Positions 1-10,092 of a stretch of DNA of 64,000 nt are shown one piece after another. The position numbers and the translations under genes are program-made. The DNA comes from Atherinomorus stipes (Eukaryota > Chordata > Actinopteri > Atheriniformes > Atherinidae), in assembly GCA_023101725.1 (NCBI GenBank), contig JALJCO010003910.1, positions 1 to 64,000 of the forward strand, read 5' to 3'. The number at the start of each line of letters is the position of its first letter. Within the stretch, counting starts at the first letter, position 1. Below the pieces are notes generated by a model. That model saw only the letters and a program-made list of their open reading frames with translations. It was not told the origin of the DNA and ran no database searches.

Positions 1-72
<72 letters not shown>
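1..72. repeat. (CA)n-(TA)n compound microsatellite
   Basis: About 19 CA units run from the first base, then change directly into about 17 TA units. The left side is cut by the window edge, so the true length is unknown. Such compound tracts are common in fish introns. Confidence 0.97.
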
Positions 73-76
<4 letters not shown>

Positions 77-1609
77 CATCGAACCACAAGACAACAAAAC
101 CACTCCAAAATCAGGAGATGGATCTCTGTGCATTTCTTGCAATGAACCCTTGAGCATCTTTAGGTGTAGCTTTAATCAAGACAATTTCAGATAATTACAT
201 CTTTTGTTTTGCACATATAATTAATTTTGTTTGATGGCCACTTAGTTCAACATATGAGTGTATGTATGCATACACTTTCTATTGAATCCTGTTTCTAGTA
301 TTATGAAATCTCAAGTGTTCAGCAGAGCTGATGGGAACTTTAGAATCAGGTGATGGAACCAAGTACAATTGTTATGATGTTCCTTGTGCATGTTCACAAG
401 TGAAGCTTTTATCAATATAATTTGAGATAATTACACCTTTTGTCTAGCACATACAAGTGATTTATTTAGAGGACCATTTCGTCTAACATATGAGTGTGTG
501 TGCATAGAGTTTTCAGTGAATCCCATTTCTTTCCCTGTATTATAGAAGTGACAGAGTATACGCAGGTTCTTATGCTAAAAAAAACTTCTCGGCCTGTCAG
601 TTTTTGTAGAGGTTTGCTTTTTTACAAAATCATGTGGCCAAATGAGAACATCTACCCATACCGCCATACACACACAGTCGGTGCCCCAGGGTTGGCATCC
701 AGCTGAGTGTGTTTATAAGGTCATCACTTAAAAGATGATTCAGCCTAATCTCCTGATTCCTGTGCCCTTCCACTATCTCTCTCATTTCCTCGTCCGGTTC
801 TTTCTCTCCTCTTCTCTCTTTGCCCCTTGGCTACCATCACCTGCTCTATCTCTTTTCTATCCCCGAGCTTGCTTTTGCTATCTCTGCGTCCCTTTACCTT
901 GCTCTCCTTGTCCTCTATCTTTTCCCTTTTCCCCTATTACTTCCCCTGCCTTCATTTCACTCTCGTTACATATTCTCATTTTCTAAGAATCATTTCTTAT
1001 CTATCACTCACAGGCCAAGGGGAACAGGAGGGGAGAGACTTAGGGAATTGGAGAGTGTCGGGGTCTGATGCCACACATTGTGATTGGCGTTGATGCCACA
1101 GGAGAAGACCTCGCACATGTTCCTCTACATCTGACCGAAGTAATTCAAACTTGTGAAGATTCTCTCACTTTTGCCTTGTTTTTTTCCTTTCATAAAACTT
1201 GATTGACAATCTATCAAACCCAGAGACAGTATATGCTTACATGTAGGAAGGACTGTCACAGACTGTGGCAAGAGAAAACTAGAGCAGATCTAAAATATTT
1301 CGGAAAGAGGTGGAGTGCTCATGGGATCATAACTATAAAACGTGGCAGTTGCAAGTTGACAATGACTTACAAAGGATCAGGTGCTCATCAGACTTGTGGG
1401 CCGAGAACAGTGGAGGAATGAGATAAGAGTCGAAGCACACCGAATTTGCAAGTGCAAGTCATTTATTCCACCTACGGGTTTGAGCTTTTCAGCCTTTTTG
1501 GGGGGCTATAGCAAATAAACCATTTGTTTTTTGGACCTTTTGATATCTGTTGACTCTGAAACACTGCACACCTCCATCTACTGCAAGACCAGCAAAAGAA
1601 ACACTACAG
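73..1609. other. Gene-free stretch, no feature recognised
   Basis: AT-rich sequence with a C/T-rich block near 770-1000. The short reading frames there follow from pyrimidine bias and show no protein family. Probably intronic. Confidence 0.5.
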
Positions 1610-1611
1610 TA

Positions 1612-1763
1612 CACTCTATGAATAGATTGGTTGAATTCAACCAGTCTGGTTGGTAATTACTGGATGTGTCCAACCAATCTCTTTGGTTAAAACAACCAGA
1701 AGATTGGTTGGACACATGACTACCAATCAGATTGGTCAAATTAACTAATCTGTTTGTAGGGTG
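1612..1763. mobile_element. Foldback MITE, possible Tc1/mariner type
   Basis: The stretch is one long imperfect palindrome. The inner arms 1664-1680 and 1701-1717 are perfect 17-bp complements around a 20-base loop, and pairing continues outward with mismatches to about 1610 and 1765. The ends read CACTCTAT on the left and, reversed, CACCCTAC on the right. TA dinucleotides flank both ends, which fits a Tc1/mariner target duplication, but a 2-bp duplication is weak evidence. No coding capacity is visible. A transcript would form a hairpin of about 70 bp. Confidence 0.6.
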
Positions 1764-1860
1764 TATTTTAAGAGTGGACAGCTTCGACCCTTGAACATTG
1801 CATGAACAATTCCAGAGGCTTCGCAGAATCTGTGACAGTCTGGCGAATTTTGTTGTAGCT

Positions 1861-2022
1861 AAGACCAAGTTATTACCGAGACCAGAACATTACCCGGTCT
1901 TGTACAATGTCTTGGTCTCGGTCCCTGGTCTAGGAAACGTCCTGGTCTTGTCTTGGTTCCTGGTCTCGGTAATGTCTTGGTCTTGGTGGTGTGGTCTTGA
2001 CTACAACACTACAATTTTGATT
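1861..2022. repeat. Imperfect repeat of a GTCTTGGTCTCGGT-like motif
   Basis: Variants of TCTTGGTCTCGGT recur about every 15-30 bases across this block, ending in a TTGACTACAACACT segment. This looks like a degenerate minisatellite or the end of an unidentified DNA transposon. It abuts the Penelope-like remnant. Confidence 0.5.
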
Positions 2023-2048
2023 CAAAAAGCCAGAGACATGCATCACCT

Positions 2049-2776
2049 AATCTAAACCAGGCCCTGGCTAAAGTCAAAACTATTGACAGAAAAGATCTTC
2101 TAAATAAAGATTCTCTAAGACCTATAAAGCAGCCATGTACATTTTTCACCACACAGTTTGGATACTTCTCCTATGACATCAAGTGAATTATTTTGAAAAC
2201 TGGAACGGTTTTTTTCATGTGACGCTCCAACCAGCCTTGCAGGATGTCCCCATGTGCACTTTTAGAAGTACTCCCACAGTCAAAGACCACCTTGTTAAGT
2301 TCTCATCACCCCCTCAAAAACATAAAGCCTGGCTGTCTAAAAAAAAAGTGGCATTTTTCAGATGCAGCAACTACAGCCATTGTAACAATGTTATACGCAC
2401 AGACTCATTCAAAGACATTTTCTCTCAATGCATAATACAGTACATACTTTACAAACTTGTATAAGATGGAGCGTGAATGTGGATGTTTTTACATCGGCCG
2501 TACTAAGAAGTTCAAGAAAAGACTGGTTGAGTACAAACATGCCACCAGGACTAGAAAACCTACTTCACCCTATGTCTAAACATAAACACTACAGGCTGAG
2601 CACAGCAACCCCAACTTCCTCAAAGCTTTGGTTATTGAGATGGTTCTACCACATGCGAGAGGAGGTGACAGACTTCAACAACTCCACGGAGATATTTCTG
2701 GATCGACTGTATCAATGCCATGTCTTACCCAGACATCATTGAAGACATAGATTTTTCCTCTTTCCTTTGTGGGTAA
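2049..2776 (+). pseudogene. Penelope-like element remnant: RT C-terminus plus GIY-YIG endonuclease
   Basis: Reading across frame shifts, the block gives AKVKTIDRKDLLNK near 2064, then TVKDHLVKFSSPPQ near 2270, GFFRC-like AFFRCSNYSHCNNV near 2350, and from 2460 CGCFYIGRTKKFKKRLVEYK. It ends with the FWIDCIN and DFSSFL pieces before a stop at 2774-2776. The order (thumb region, Cys-containing linker, GIY-YIG nuclease with FYIGRT) is the known layout of Penelope-like retroelement C-termini. At least three frame changes and a stop at 2577-2579 make it non-functional. The main RT palm is missing, so this is a truncated copy. It is unrelated to LINEs despite sharing reverse transcription. Confidence 0.75.
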
Positions 2777-2843
2777 AACTTTGGGCATTGTGGGTAAACA
2801 CTACTACAACAAACACACGTGTGGGACTGTAGTACTTAAAAAG

Positions 2844-2978
2844 ATGGCTCGTGGTCAGACATGGAGTGACAAGAAAGTTAAGGCTTTAATTGATATTTGG
2901 TCTGATGAAAGCATATCCCAGCTCCTTGTAAGTACGCATAAAAATAATGTCATTTTGTGGAGGAAACAGAAGTTGTGA
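2844..2978 (+). pseudogene. Myb/SANT-like DNA-binding domain fragment
   Basis: The frame opens MARGQTWSDKKVKALIDIW and continues with DESISQLL and STHKNN before a stop. This pattern (WSDxEVKALIxIW, then a THKN-like segment) is the first part of the Myb/SANT-like domain carried by PIF/Harbinger accessory proteins and by the many host genes derived from them in fish. The remaining helices are absent. A GTAAGT at 2928-2933 could be a splice donor, but the frame also reads through it with family-like residues, so I favour a truncated copy over an exon. Confidence 0.5.
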
Positions 2979-4805
2979 GAACCTTCTTGTTCGTTGTCCT
3001 GTATGTCCTGTCCTCGACTACGGTGAATCTGAATGCAGCGCCACCTGAGATTAGGAACATTATTTGAAGGGTTTGGCCCGTTTGGCTATGGTGCAACGTG
3101 AACATGAATGTGGTCCGGATGACCACCCCCACCCACGAGTCTTCCGGACTATGCTTTCTAAATGTGCCCTCAGGGCACACTATCCGGTTAAACGTAGCGG
3201 TTACTTCCTGTTTTATGTGCGACATAAGCTTGGAAAGTTGGAGCAACATTCACATATAACGTGGGTTTTGCTAAAATAAAAATATTTACAAGCTTATTAT
3301 GTTCTTCTACAGCTAATATGTTGATGTAAGCTTCGTGTAACAAATAATTCGATCATTTTGGTTTTTAGCAAATTAGCAACACTTGTCCACAACAGCTACA
3401 TCCGGTTCCTTGTAAACAGTGCTGTATTTTGAAGGCTTTCAGTACATGTGTGGATTTTCTTTAGGAAATACCATTTTAGTTTTTTTCTGTGGTAGTTTTT
3501 AGAGCATCATGCAGGGAAAAATGCAATTTCTGCCCTTTATTCATACACACCAAAATACGCACAGCTGTATTTTATGGTAACTGAACTTATGAGTTCCAGC
3601 AGGTGACTGTGATTATAGCTGTCTCCATGACAACAGTAAATAATATGTAGCTTACCTAAATCAGCTGATGAAAGCAGTAATACTTGTAATGTTGTAATGT
3701 TTATTTCATGTTCTAAGAGAATACTTTTAAGCTCTTTTATATTTGTTTGCAACAGTTTAGTATATAGGCTTTATACATTACATATTTATGTATATCTATA
3801 CAATGCTATGGAGTATCATCGTTAAAAATAGTTATGAAAAGTGGTGTTATAGTCGGGACACAAAAAATTATTTTGTGACATCAATAAAACCTTTTCCATA
3901 ACCTGAGACGTGAAAAATCAGTTTTATCTTTATTAGTTACTTTACACCAAAGTGCCTGGTGTTGTAAATTTGCATCAAACCCAAATTTCTATCTATTTTA
4001 AGTGCTGTTGTAAAATGAACAATCTCAATTTAATTTAACATCTGCTTGAAGGCAGATTTTTTTAATACATTTGCAAATAAATTCAGGCGTTAAGGGGTTA
4101 AGCTAGTAATTATTAGCAAAGTAAACAATTAACATTGCATTTTTCTTTTTACATCCCATTGCATCATGTTCACTGATAGAGGTTGGACAGTGCTATGTGG
4201 GCAACAACTTTAAGACAAACTGACAGATGTGCAAATAAAGTTTATTACTGCAGCTATTACCACTTTTTGTGGGTGTGTTGGATTCTGCAGTGGGGGAGTA
4301 CGCCCTTCAAGGGGCTTTTGACTTGATTTTTCCAGTTGTTCAAATTTTCCTATTTGAGATAGAATGCAGAGCAAGATATCTATTCCTTTTAACAAAGTTT
4401 TATGTCAAATTATTATTCGAACACCCATTACAAATATCAGACTCTTTAGCTTAGATAACTGCAATCAGCAATAGTTTTTAACTTTGTCTTCCATCCTGCT
4501 GATCAACATGTGCTATGTATGCATCAGAACAGTTTAATTGAAGGCAGTTTAACCCATGCAACCCATGCTAAGATATTTTCTTTAAAAAAGAAGACTCAAG
4601 AAATGTGGTTTTCTTTTAACAGTAAATCTAATATTACATGGTACATGGCTCTATGTGTTAGAAAAGAGGAACCTTCTCTGTTAGCTGTTGTTCTTATACT
4701 AGTATTGTAGTTGTAGTAGTTTCTAAGAAGTTTTTCAGTATAAAATAATGCCTTGTTCTTTCAGAGAAAGGTTCCAGTCTTGAGTTGTACCTGTGCCGCT
4801 GTTTC
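2979..4805. other. Gene-free stretch, no feature recognised
   Basis: Mostly AT-rich DNA. 3000-3260 is less AT-rich and may continue the element that carried the Myb/SANT-like fragment, but I found no inverted ends or recognisable protein. Confidence 0.4.
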
Positions 4806-5009
4806 TCACCAGGTCTCGTCCTCGTGGTAGAGATCTGAACAGCTCTGCATCTGAAGCTCAAGGCAGCTGCCACCTCTCAAGTCCTGGTTCAGTCGACTAA
4901 CCTCAGCACATCTAAATGCAACGTAATATTCTCTCAATAGACCGCTTTCTCCTTCCAGAGTGATGGTGATGCCTAGAAATACGAGAAAAGCTGCAGCAGT
5001 GAAGTTCAT
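4806..5009 (-). CDS. Candidate small secreted protein, unidentified
   Basis: From the ATG at 5007-5009 the minus strand encodes 67 residues. The first 20 (MNFTAAAFLVFLGITITLEG) look like a signal peptide: a short polar start, a hydrophobic core, then a small/acidic boundary. The rest contains three cysteines and ends HEDETW. A GTGAGA directly at the stop region (about 4803-4808 on the complement) could be a splice donor, so this may be a first exon. I recognise no family. Short frames with a hydrophobic start arise by chance, so confidence is low. If real, it would lie in a dlgap3 intron on the same strand. Confidence 0.2.
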   Translation of the reverse strand: MNFTAAAFLVFLGITITLEGESGLLREYYVAFRCAEVSRLNQDLRGGSCLELQMQSCSDLYHEDETW

Positions 5010-5206
5010 TTCGTTTCCCGAGGTGTGAATGTGATGGTACCCTAAAGTACAGGCGTGGATTGAGTAAGGTTTATCCTTTGAGAACAGCCAGACATGCAAC
5101 CCCACTCTCTCTATCAGCAGACCTCAGCTGTGTCTAAAGGATGAGAGTTGGAAAAACACCAGGGACTCCTGTGGCTACCTGCTGTTTCCGCAGAAACACA
5201 GCCTGC

Positions 5207-5285
5207 ATGGCAGCACTACCTCGACACAGTTGGAGGTTTATGTGTGTAATTCTCTGTGTTTGTGCTCTCTCAGCACCCTTTTCAG
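5207..5285 (+). CDS. Candidate signal-peptide first exon, unidentified
   Basis: The ATG at 5207 opens 26 codons, MAALPRHSWRFMCVILCVC followed by ALSAPFS, and then a good donor CAG|GTAAAC at 5286. A basic segment (R6, R10), a hydrophobic core and an Ala/Ser-rich end look like a secretory signal, and first exons of chemokines and similar small secreted proteins often end this way. No second exon with a recognisable cysteine pattern was found downstream within a few kb. This may be chance. Confidence 0.25.
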
Positions 5286-5319
5286 GTAAACTGTATGTGC
5301 AGTGATTTGCTTTCATTTT

Positions 5320-6031
5320 TAGAAAGATTTGCGTCTACCAAAAGCATGAATGGGCACTAGGAAAATTTCATTTTAGATAAGAGCATGTGATTTGAGAGTG
5401 GGAGAAAGACGGAGGTTAGTTTTATTTTGGTGATGATCAATTTAAAACAGTCAAAACAGCTGATCAAGTCCAGTCAGATCAAGTATTGTACATTTAATGC
5501 TTTGAACTATTGGCTACTCAGCTTTCATATTTCATATTGTGCATGTTTGTGTGGTATTCTCCTATTTTTTAAGAACCTATTTTTGATACACTTCAAATGT
5601 GCAGTTCATCTTAATGACAGGCTTGTTTTCTCTGCAAGATAAGAATGATAGTAACTAAGCTCCCCTACTTGGTGGCTGATACGACTGGAACTACCAGTCT
5701 CAAGGCCGGTGACACACATCCTGCCTGTGTGGAACTTCTTTCAGCCTTGTTTATGAGAGAAAAGTTCCTATCCTCAGCCTGTAAAACTGCTGGGCTGTGC
5801 TTGACAATGTACACATTTCATTTTTCAAAAACAGACAATCTATTGGAAGCAAGACACAGAAAGGCTGTAAACCCAGTAGATTATGTAAAGGGGAGCACCC
5901 CTGCCTGGGGCGTAGCCAGAGGTTAAAAAACTGAGGCCCACCATGTTAGGTGGTCCACACATTTCAAGAGACCACTCAAAATGGAAGCAACTTACGTTTC
6001 ACATAAACCACTCCTCTTGCATGTCTTGATA
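5320..6031. other. Gene-free stretch, no feature recognised
   Basis: AT-rich DNA. A 93-codon open frame at 5645-5926 has no recognisable domain and no convincing splice context. Confidence 0.4.
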
Positions 6032-6100
6032 TAGAATAGAATAGAATAGAAAAGAAATCTTTATTGCCCACCAAGTTGGGAAATTGTTTTTCTCTTACCA
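6032..6100 (-). mobile_element. LINE 3' tail, L2-like
   Basis: On the minus strand the segment reads CAATTTCCCAACTTGGTGGG, then CAATAAAGA, and ends in repeats of a TTCTA unit. This is the typical 3' end of fish L2/CR1-group LINEs: a short stem followed by a tandem short-unit tail. Only the tail is present, as expected for strong 5' truncation. Confidence 0.7.
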
Positions 6101-7000
6101 TCACAGAAGACATAGCTTTAGAAAAAAATACACCAAAAATAAATATTTGTTCCCAAACCGTTTTTTAAAAGGTAAGAACTGAAGAGTATTAAAATAAACA
6201 CAAGTAAATTGATCATTAGTGTCTAATCTGTCCTTTTCTTTTTCTCTTCTTCCCTTTTAAATGTCTTTAGTTAACCAGCAGAGATAACAAACTGAGACTG
6301 ATTGATGTTATTATCGTATTAAATAGATTTCTGTCATTACTTTCTCTCTTGAATCTCAGGCTCTGTTAAAAAGTCAAGACTAGTTTAGTAATGAGACACC
6401 TTGTACAAACATAAAAATGACAATCACTTTTTTAAAAGTGCATTTTCAAATAAAATCCAGGTTTACAGTGTGTACCTGAAGTAGCGGCACTGCATGCAAT
6501 GAGAACCATGTAGACTCAATCACAAACCCGCACTAGTAATTTCAGTAAATATGAACTCTACACAGAAGAAGATAAAGCTGACTGTCCCTGTAGCAATGGA
6601 AGAAGTTCTGAATGAACTCTGCTAAGTAAAAAATAAATACTCTCCATACTCAACTCTGAAATTATATATACTGTATAAGCATTGGCATGTTGATCATCCT
6701 TGTCTGGGTGGCTGAGAGCCCTGCACTGCAGCCTTATGGTTGCAGATCAGCGCCCCTGCCGGTACTGATCTGGGCGGTTTCCATGGCGATGACCTCTGTG
6801 GCTATGGGTGGGCTGGTTCTAGATGTGGATTGATCCCTAAGGACTCCTTTGATATAGTTTCCTCACCTAGTTCATCAGTGCCAGGACACACACCTCTGTG
6901 TGCATAACATGTGAGTGTGTGTGACAGTAAAAGAAAAAGTGTGATTGCGTGAGCTGGCGTGGTGGCTTGTGTTTTTAACTTTCAAAAATTGTTGCTGACA
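6101..7000. other. Gene-free stretch with a GC-richer block
   Basis: Mostly AT-rich. The part at about 6690-6900 is more GC-rich than its surroundings and contains CCATGGCGATGACC. It is not an exon of the neighbouring DLGAP gene as far as I can read, and I cannot assign it. Confidence 0.35.
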
Positions 7001-7063
7001 TGCAAAGCACTTTCTGTTGCTTGCACAAGTAGTGCTTTATAAATAAAATTTGATTTGATTTGT
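7001..7063 (+). mobile_element. LINE 3' tail with (TTTGA)n end
   Basis: The segment ends AGTGCTTTATAAATAAAATT followed by repeated TGATT units, a common 3' end of fish non-LTR elements. Nothing upstream reads as reverse transcriptase, so this is a short 5'-truncated copy. Confidence 0.6.
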
Positions 7064-7154
7064 GACTTAAAGATGACCGTCCACAAGATGATTCTCAGGT
7101 CCCTGAGCGGCAAACATAATCTTGCCTCCTGTAACTGTAGCAGGTGAACATCCA

Positions 7155-8615
7155 GGGGTCTGTTGCACAAAGCAGGTTTAACCCTGAACTCTGAGTTGAT
7201 CTACTCTGAGATTTGGAAACTCTGAGTTTTCAGTCCAAGAACAGCTGATTTGAGTTGGTTTAATCAACTCAGGGTAGTTCAACTGGGGGTTTTAAACATG
7301 CTATACCATGATAAAAAGCCAGCATCAATTGAGCACCGATTCGCTGAGTCACCATGGCAACGTTGACGCAAAGGCGGGGCTGCGCTCGCCATTGAATGGA
7401 ACGGACTTCTAAAGCCTCATATGGCGAGTTTGAACTGCTGCTGCCGCTGCAATTTAAAAAAAAAAAGAAAAAAGAATGACGGCGTGGGAAAACATTTAAG
7501 TTTAAATGCTGTCATTTACAATCACAACGATGTTATAGAATAGAACTGTTTAATGGTAACGCGACAGTCTGAGATGCTGTCAGTATGACTCCAGCTGGTT
7601 TGTGTTGGTACCTATTTGGTTAAATGGTTTGTACATCTACCTTTCACCTTGGGGGCTGGTGTTTAAATCCAGCTTTATACTTTTATTGCAGCAATTTTAT
7701 TTATTTAACTTGGGTGCGATCCCGCGGGGGAGAAGCGCTTTTGTCGGCAGTATTAAGATGAAATATATCCGTCACATTTCTCAAATGCCCTACATCTCCA
7801 ATTAAAGAAAAAAATCTATTTGCGAAAAAACGCAGGGCAATAAACAATAACCTATCTCCTTTGAGGAGAAAGCGTATGGCTACATGAAAAAAGTCACATC
7901 TGGGATTGAACCACAACTTTCTGAATGATAGACGTTATCCTTGCTCATTTACCCAGAGATAGAGACAGCTTAATGGTCAAATAATCAGCATAAACCATCT
8001 CTCGGAAACAGAGAGACAGGACCTCCAACTGTTACATACGGATGGTGATATATAAATGTACGGACGGATCAGCTTGTATGTAGATGAATGACTGTGATGT
8101 GAAACTCTAACAACAGAAATGACAACTGTTGGGAAATAAAAAACACTTCTATCCGTGGTCTGATAACGATCTCTGAATGTTTAACTCTCCTTGGAAATGC
8201 AGCATCTTCATCCATGAAATTCTTATCCAAAGGACACATCTGTAACCTACCGACTATGATTTATTTTTAACATGTTTTATTCGAGACGACAGCAGCCAAA
8301 ACAGCCATTCATCGCTGACTGAATGAATGAATGAGGAAATGAAACGGCGAGTGTGGCTAAAAGTGGGCGGAGACCGCGTGAAACTCAAGGTTTCTCCACA
8401 TGAACCTGCTCCCGACCAGGTTAGTTTCAGAGTCTGTTACCATGGTAACTGACCAAGGGTTTAAGTTACCCCTCTTCGTGCAACAGGTTACAGTTACTCC
8501 TCTTTCCTTGGGTTGAGTTACCTACCTTTGTGTTACGGAAAACTCAAGAGTTTCCCGCATTTCAGGGTTAAACAACTCAGGGTTTTCATTAAACCTGCTT
8601 CATGCAACAGACCCC
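7155..8615. mobile_element. Non-autonomous DNA transposon with inverted ends, Harbinger-like
   Basis: The left end reads GGGGTCTGTTGCACAAAGCA and the right end, reversed, GGGGTCTGTTGCATGAAGCA. About 25 of the first 27 bases match, and subterminal TTTAACCCTGA motifs occur on both sides. The 1461-bp interior holds no recognisable transposase. I could not read a clean target duplication. The termini resemble fish PIF/Harbinger MITEs, but that family call is from memory. It lies in the intron downstream of the dlgap3 exon. Confidence 0.75.
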
Positions 8616-8914
8616 AGGTGAGACGTTGGATAAGTGTAGTCTTCCTCTTTTTGGTAAGTTTTTTTTTTTTTTTTAACACATGATTCATCCTTTTGCCCTC
8701 ACCCATTTCACCCACAGTTTTTCCTTGAGCTTACTGGAATGCTTCCAACCGATGAGTCATCCAACTGGAAATTGCAGATTATGAATCAACCTTCAGACAT
8801 GTACTTCTATCAATGATGAGTGCCAGACAGTTTGCTTGTATGACACTTTCTGTGTATTTGAGGTCATACAATTGCAAATAGCTCACATATTTTGATATGT
8901 AGGTGTACACAAAC
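8616..8914 (-). other. dlgap3 intron, 5' part
   Basis: Sequence immediately after the splice donor, with a T run near 8659-8674. No other feature was seen. Confidence 0.7.
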
Positions 8915-8916
8915 CT
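8909..8916 (-). other. Splice donor of the dlgap3 exon (CAG|GTTTGT)
   Basis: On the minus strand the exon ends CTCCAG after the codons for HYLQ and the intron begins GTTTGT, between 8915 and 8914. DLGAP proteins keep YLQ followed by a new exon at this point, which supports the boundary. The intron is in phase 0. Positions +3 and +4 (TT) depart from the usual RA, so the donor is weaker than average. Confidence 0.85.
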
Positions 8917-10000
8917 GGAGATAGTGGAACGTTCTCTCCTTCATCTTGCTTTCAACGGGGACCAGGGCTTTGTCATAACCTCCTCCCCTGCTTGAAGGAT
9001 AAACCTCTCTGGCCTGACTCACTGTCATGGCTGACCAAGTGCTCCTCTTCAGTGAGTGACCGTGGTGCCCATGATGCGCTCCTCCCTCGCCCCCAGCCAG
9101 AGCCAAAGTGTTGCAGGCCATGCACTCCCCTGATCCAGGGCCACCACCTCGCTCCTTAGGTTTCTTCATGGTTAGCTCCTGAATGGCAGCATCCAGGCTC
9201 TCGTGCCCACTGGGATACCCCCGTCTACCCCCGCTGACCAAGAAGCTGCTGTCGCTGTCCAGGTTGTCGTCAGAGCTCCACCAGCCTGCGGTCCTGCTGC
9301 GATGGCGCCTGCCGGACTCATGCCTGGAGTCCCCACTCTTGCTGCGTTCTCGAGACTTGTTCCTCCTGGTTGAGCGAGACTGGTGGCCTGAGTAGTGACC
9401 CTCTTCCCCTCCGCTTCTATGTCCTCCCCCTCTCTCCCCTCGGTATTCCCCGCCTCCCCTTGTACCATTGTATTCCCGTTTGGATGGTGCTTCCAGAGAA
9501 TGTGACTTGGCGAAGAGGCGCTGCACTGAGTTGACCAAATGGCGGATGCGTGAGGGGCTCTCGCTGCGTGGCTCAGCACCTCCACTAGCAGTGCGCTGGT
9601 ACTGCAGTGTGTGGAAGCCATCGGGATGGAAGGGAACCTGCTTCTCAAACTGATCAATTAGGTTTGGGGGGATGCGGTGCATCTTCCCTCCGTGGCCTGA
9701 GGATAGGCATTCTTCGCAAGAATCAAATGACTGGAGAGGTGGGTGCTGGCTGGGGTGGGAGCGGGGGAAGGTGCCGCCTCCAGAGTGACTATGGGAATGG
9801 GAGTGTGCATGTGAGTGGGAGTGATGCCTCTCCAGCGCCAAAGCCTCAGCTGGACCTCCCGGAGGGTAAAAGTGGCCATCACTGTGACCGTGGTAGTAGT
9901 CTCTGCCCGGGCCATCGCAGTCCTCAGGTGCGCAGTGGCAGGGGCCTCCACCACCGGAGGAGTGCTGAGACATGCTACGGCTGACATGGTACCCTTTCAT
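8915..10000 (-). CDS. dlgap3: DLGAP3 (SAPAP3), N-terminal coding exon
   Basis: This exon encodes residues 1-362 of a disks-large-associated protein, a postsynaptic density scaffold that links PSD-95-type guanylate-kinase domains to SHANK. I chose the ATG at 9998-10000 because it gives MKGYH, matching the DLGAP3 N-terminus MRGYH, and lies 74 bases inside the exon. Conserved blocks: TFPR at 77-80, FDSCEEC at 92-98, PPNLIDQFEKQVPFHPDGFH at 111-130, ESPSRIRHLVNSVQRLFAKS at 147-166, SLEAPSKREYNG at 168-179, an Arg/Ser-rich stretch at 208-237, and GWWSSDDNLDSDS at 239-251. The FDxCExC and KREYNG blocks favour DLGAP3 over DLGAP1/2/4. A His/Ser repeat at 59-73 is a local expansion. The guanylate-kinase-binding repeats and the GH1 C-terminus belong to later exons outside the window. 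Confidence 0.94.
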
Positions 10001-10074
10001 AGGCACTGGGGCGTGGTGGGCCGTCCGGGCCGAAAGGGGGCGCTGTGGGCGTGACAGGGCTGCACCGGTCTCAC
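10001..10074 (-). other. dlgap3: dlgap3 5' UTR segment in the coding exon
   Basis: This is the 74-base stretch between the splice acceptor and the start codon. The frame stays open through it (it would read GETGAALSRPQRPL...), but it contains no ATG, so translation most likely starts at 10000. The context before the start has C at -3, which is not a strong Kozak site. Confidence 0.7.
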
Positions 10075-10092
10075 CTAGAGGCAAAAGAAAAA
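10075..10092 (-). other. Splice acceptor of the dlgap3 exon, joined to GTGAG
   Basis: On the minus strand a pyrimidine tract TTTTTCTTTTGCCTCT is followed by AG (10076-10075) and the exon then begins GTGAGA. The acceptor is good. The unusual point is that the first exon bases form a donor-like sequence, giving the AG|GTRAG arrangement of a recursive splice site. Confidence 0.75.

Noticed and set aside
735..1093. Overlapping open frames of 80-90 codons
   Set aside because: Caused by a C/T-rich stretch lacking stops. The encoded Leu/Pro/Ser/Phe-rich peptides are compositional.
1..8900. Further dlgap3 exons downstream of the coding exon
   Set aside because: I looked on the minus strand for the next conserved block (RRMRSGSYIKAMGD-type) and did not find it. 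The next exon is presumably beyond the window.
9172..9657. 161-codon open frame overlapping the dlgap3 exon in another frame
   Set aside because: Shadow of a GC-rich, repeat-containing coding exon. It shows no family resemblance, while the main frame matches DLGAP throughout. The same holds for the frames at 9607-9984 and 9658-9987.
10075..10084. Extension of the dlgap3 frame upstream of the acceptor
   Set aside because: The codons upstream of 10074 are intronic pyrimidine tract and begin with TTG. The AG at 10076-10075 is the boundary.
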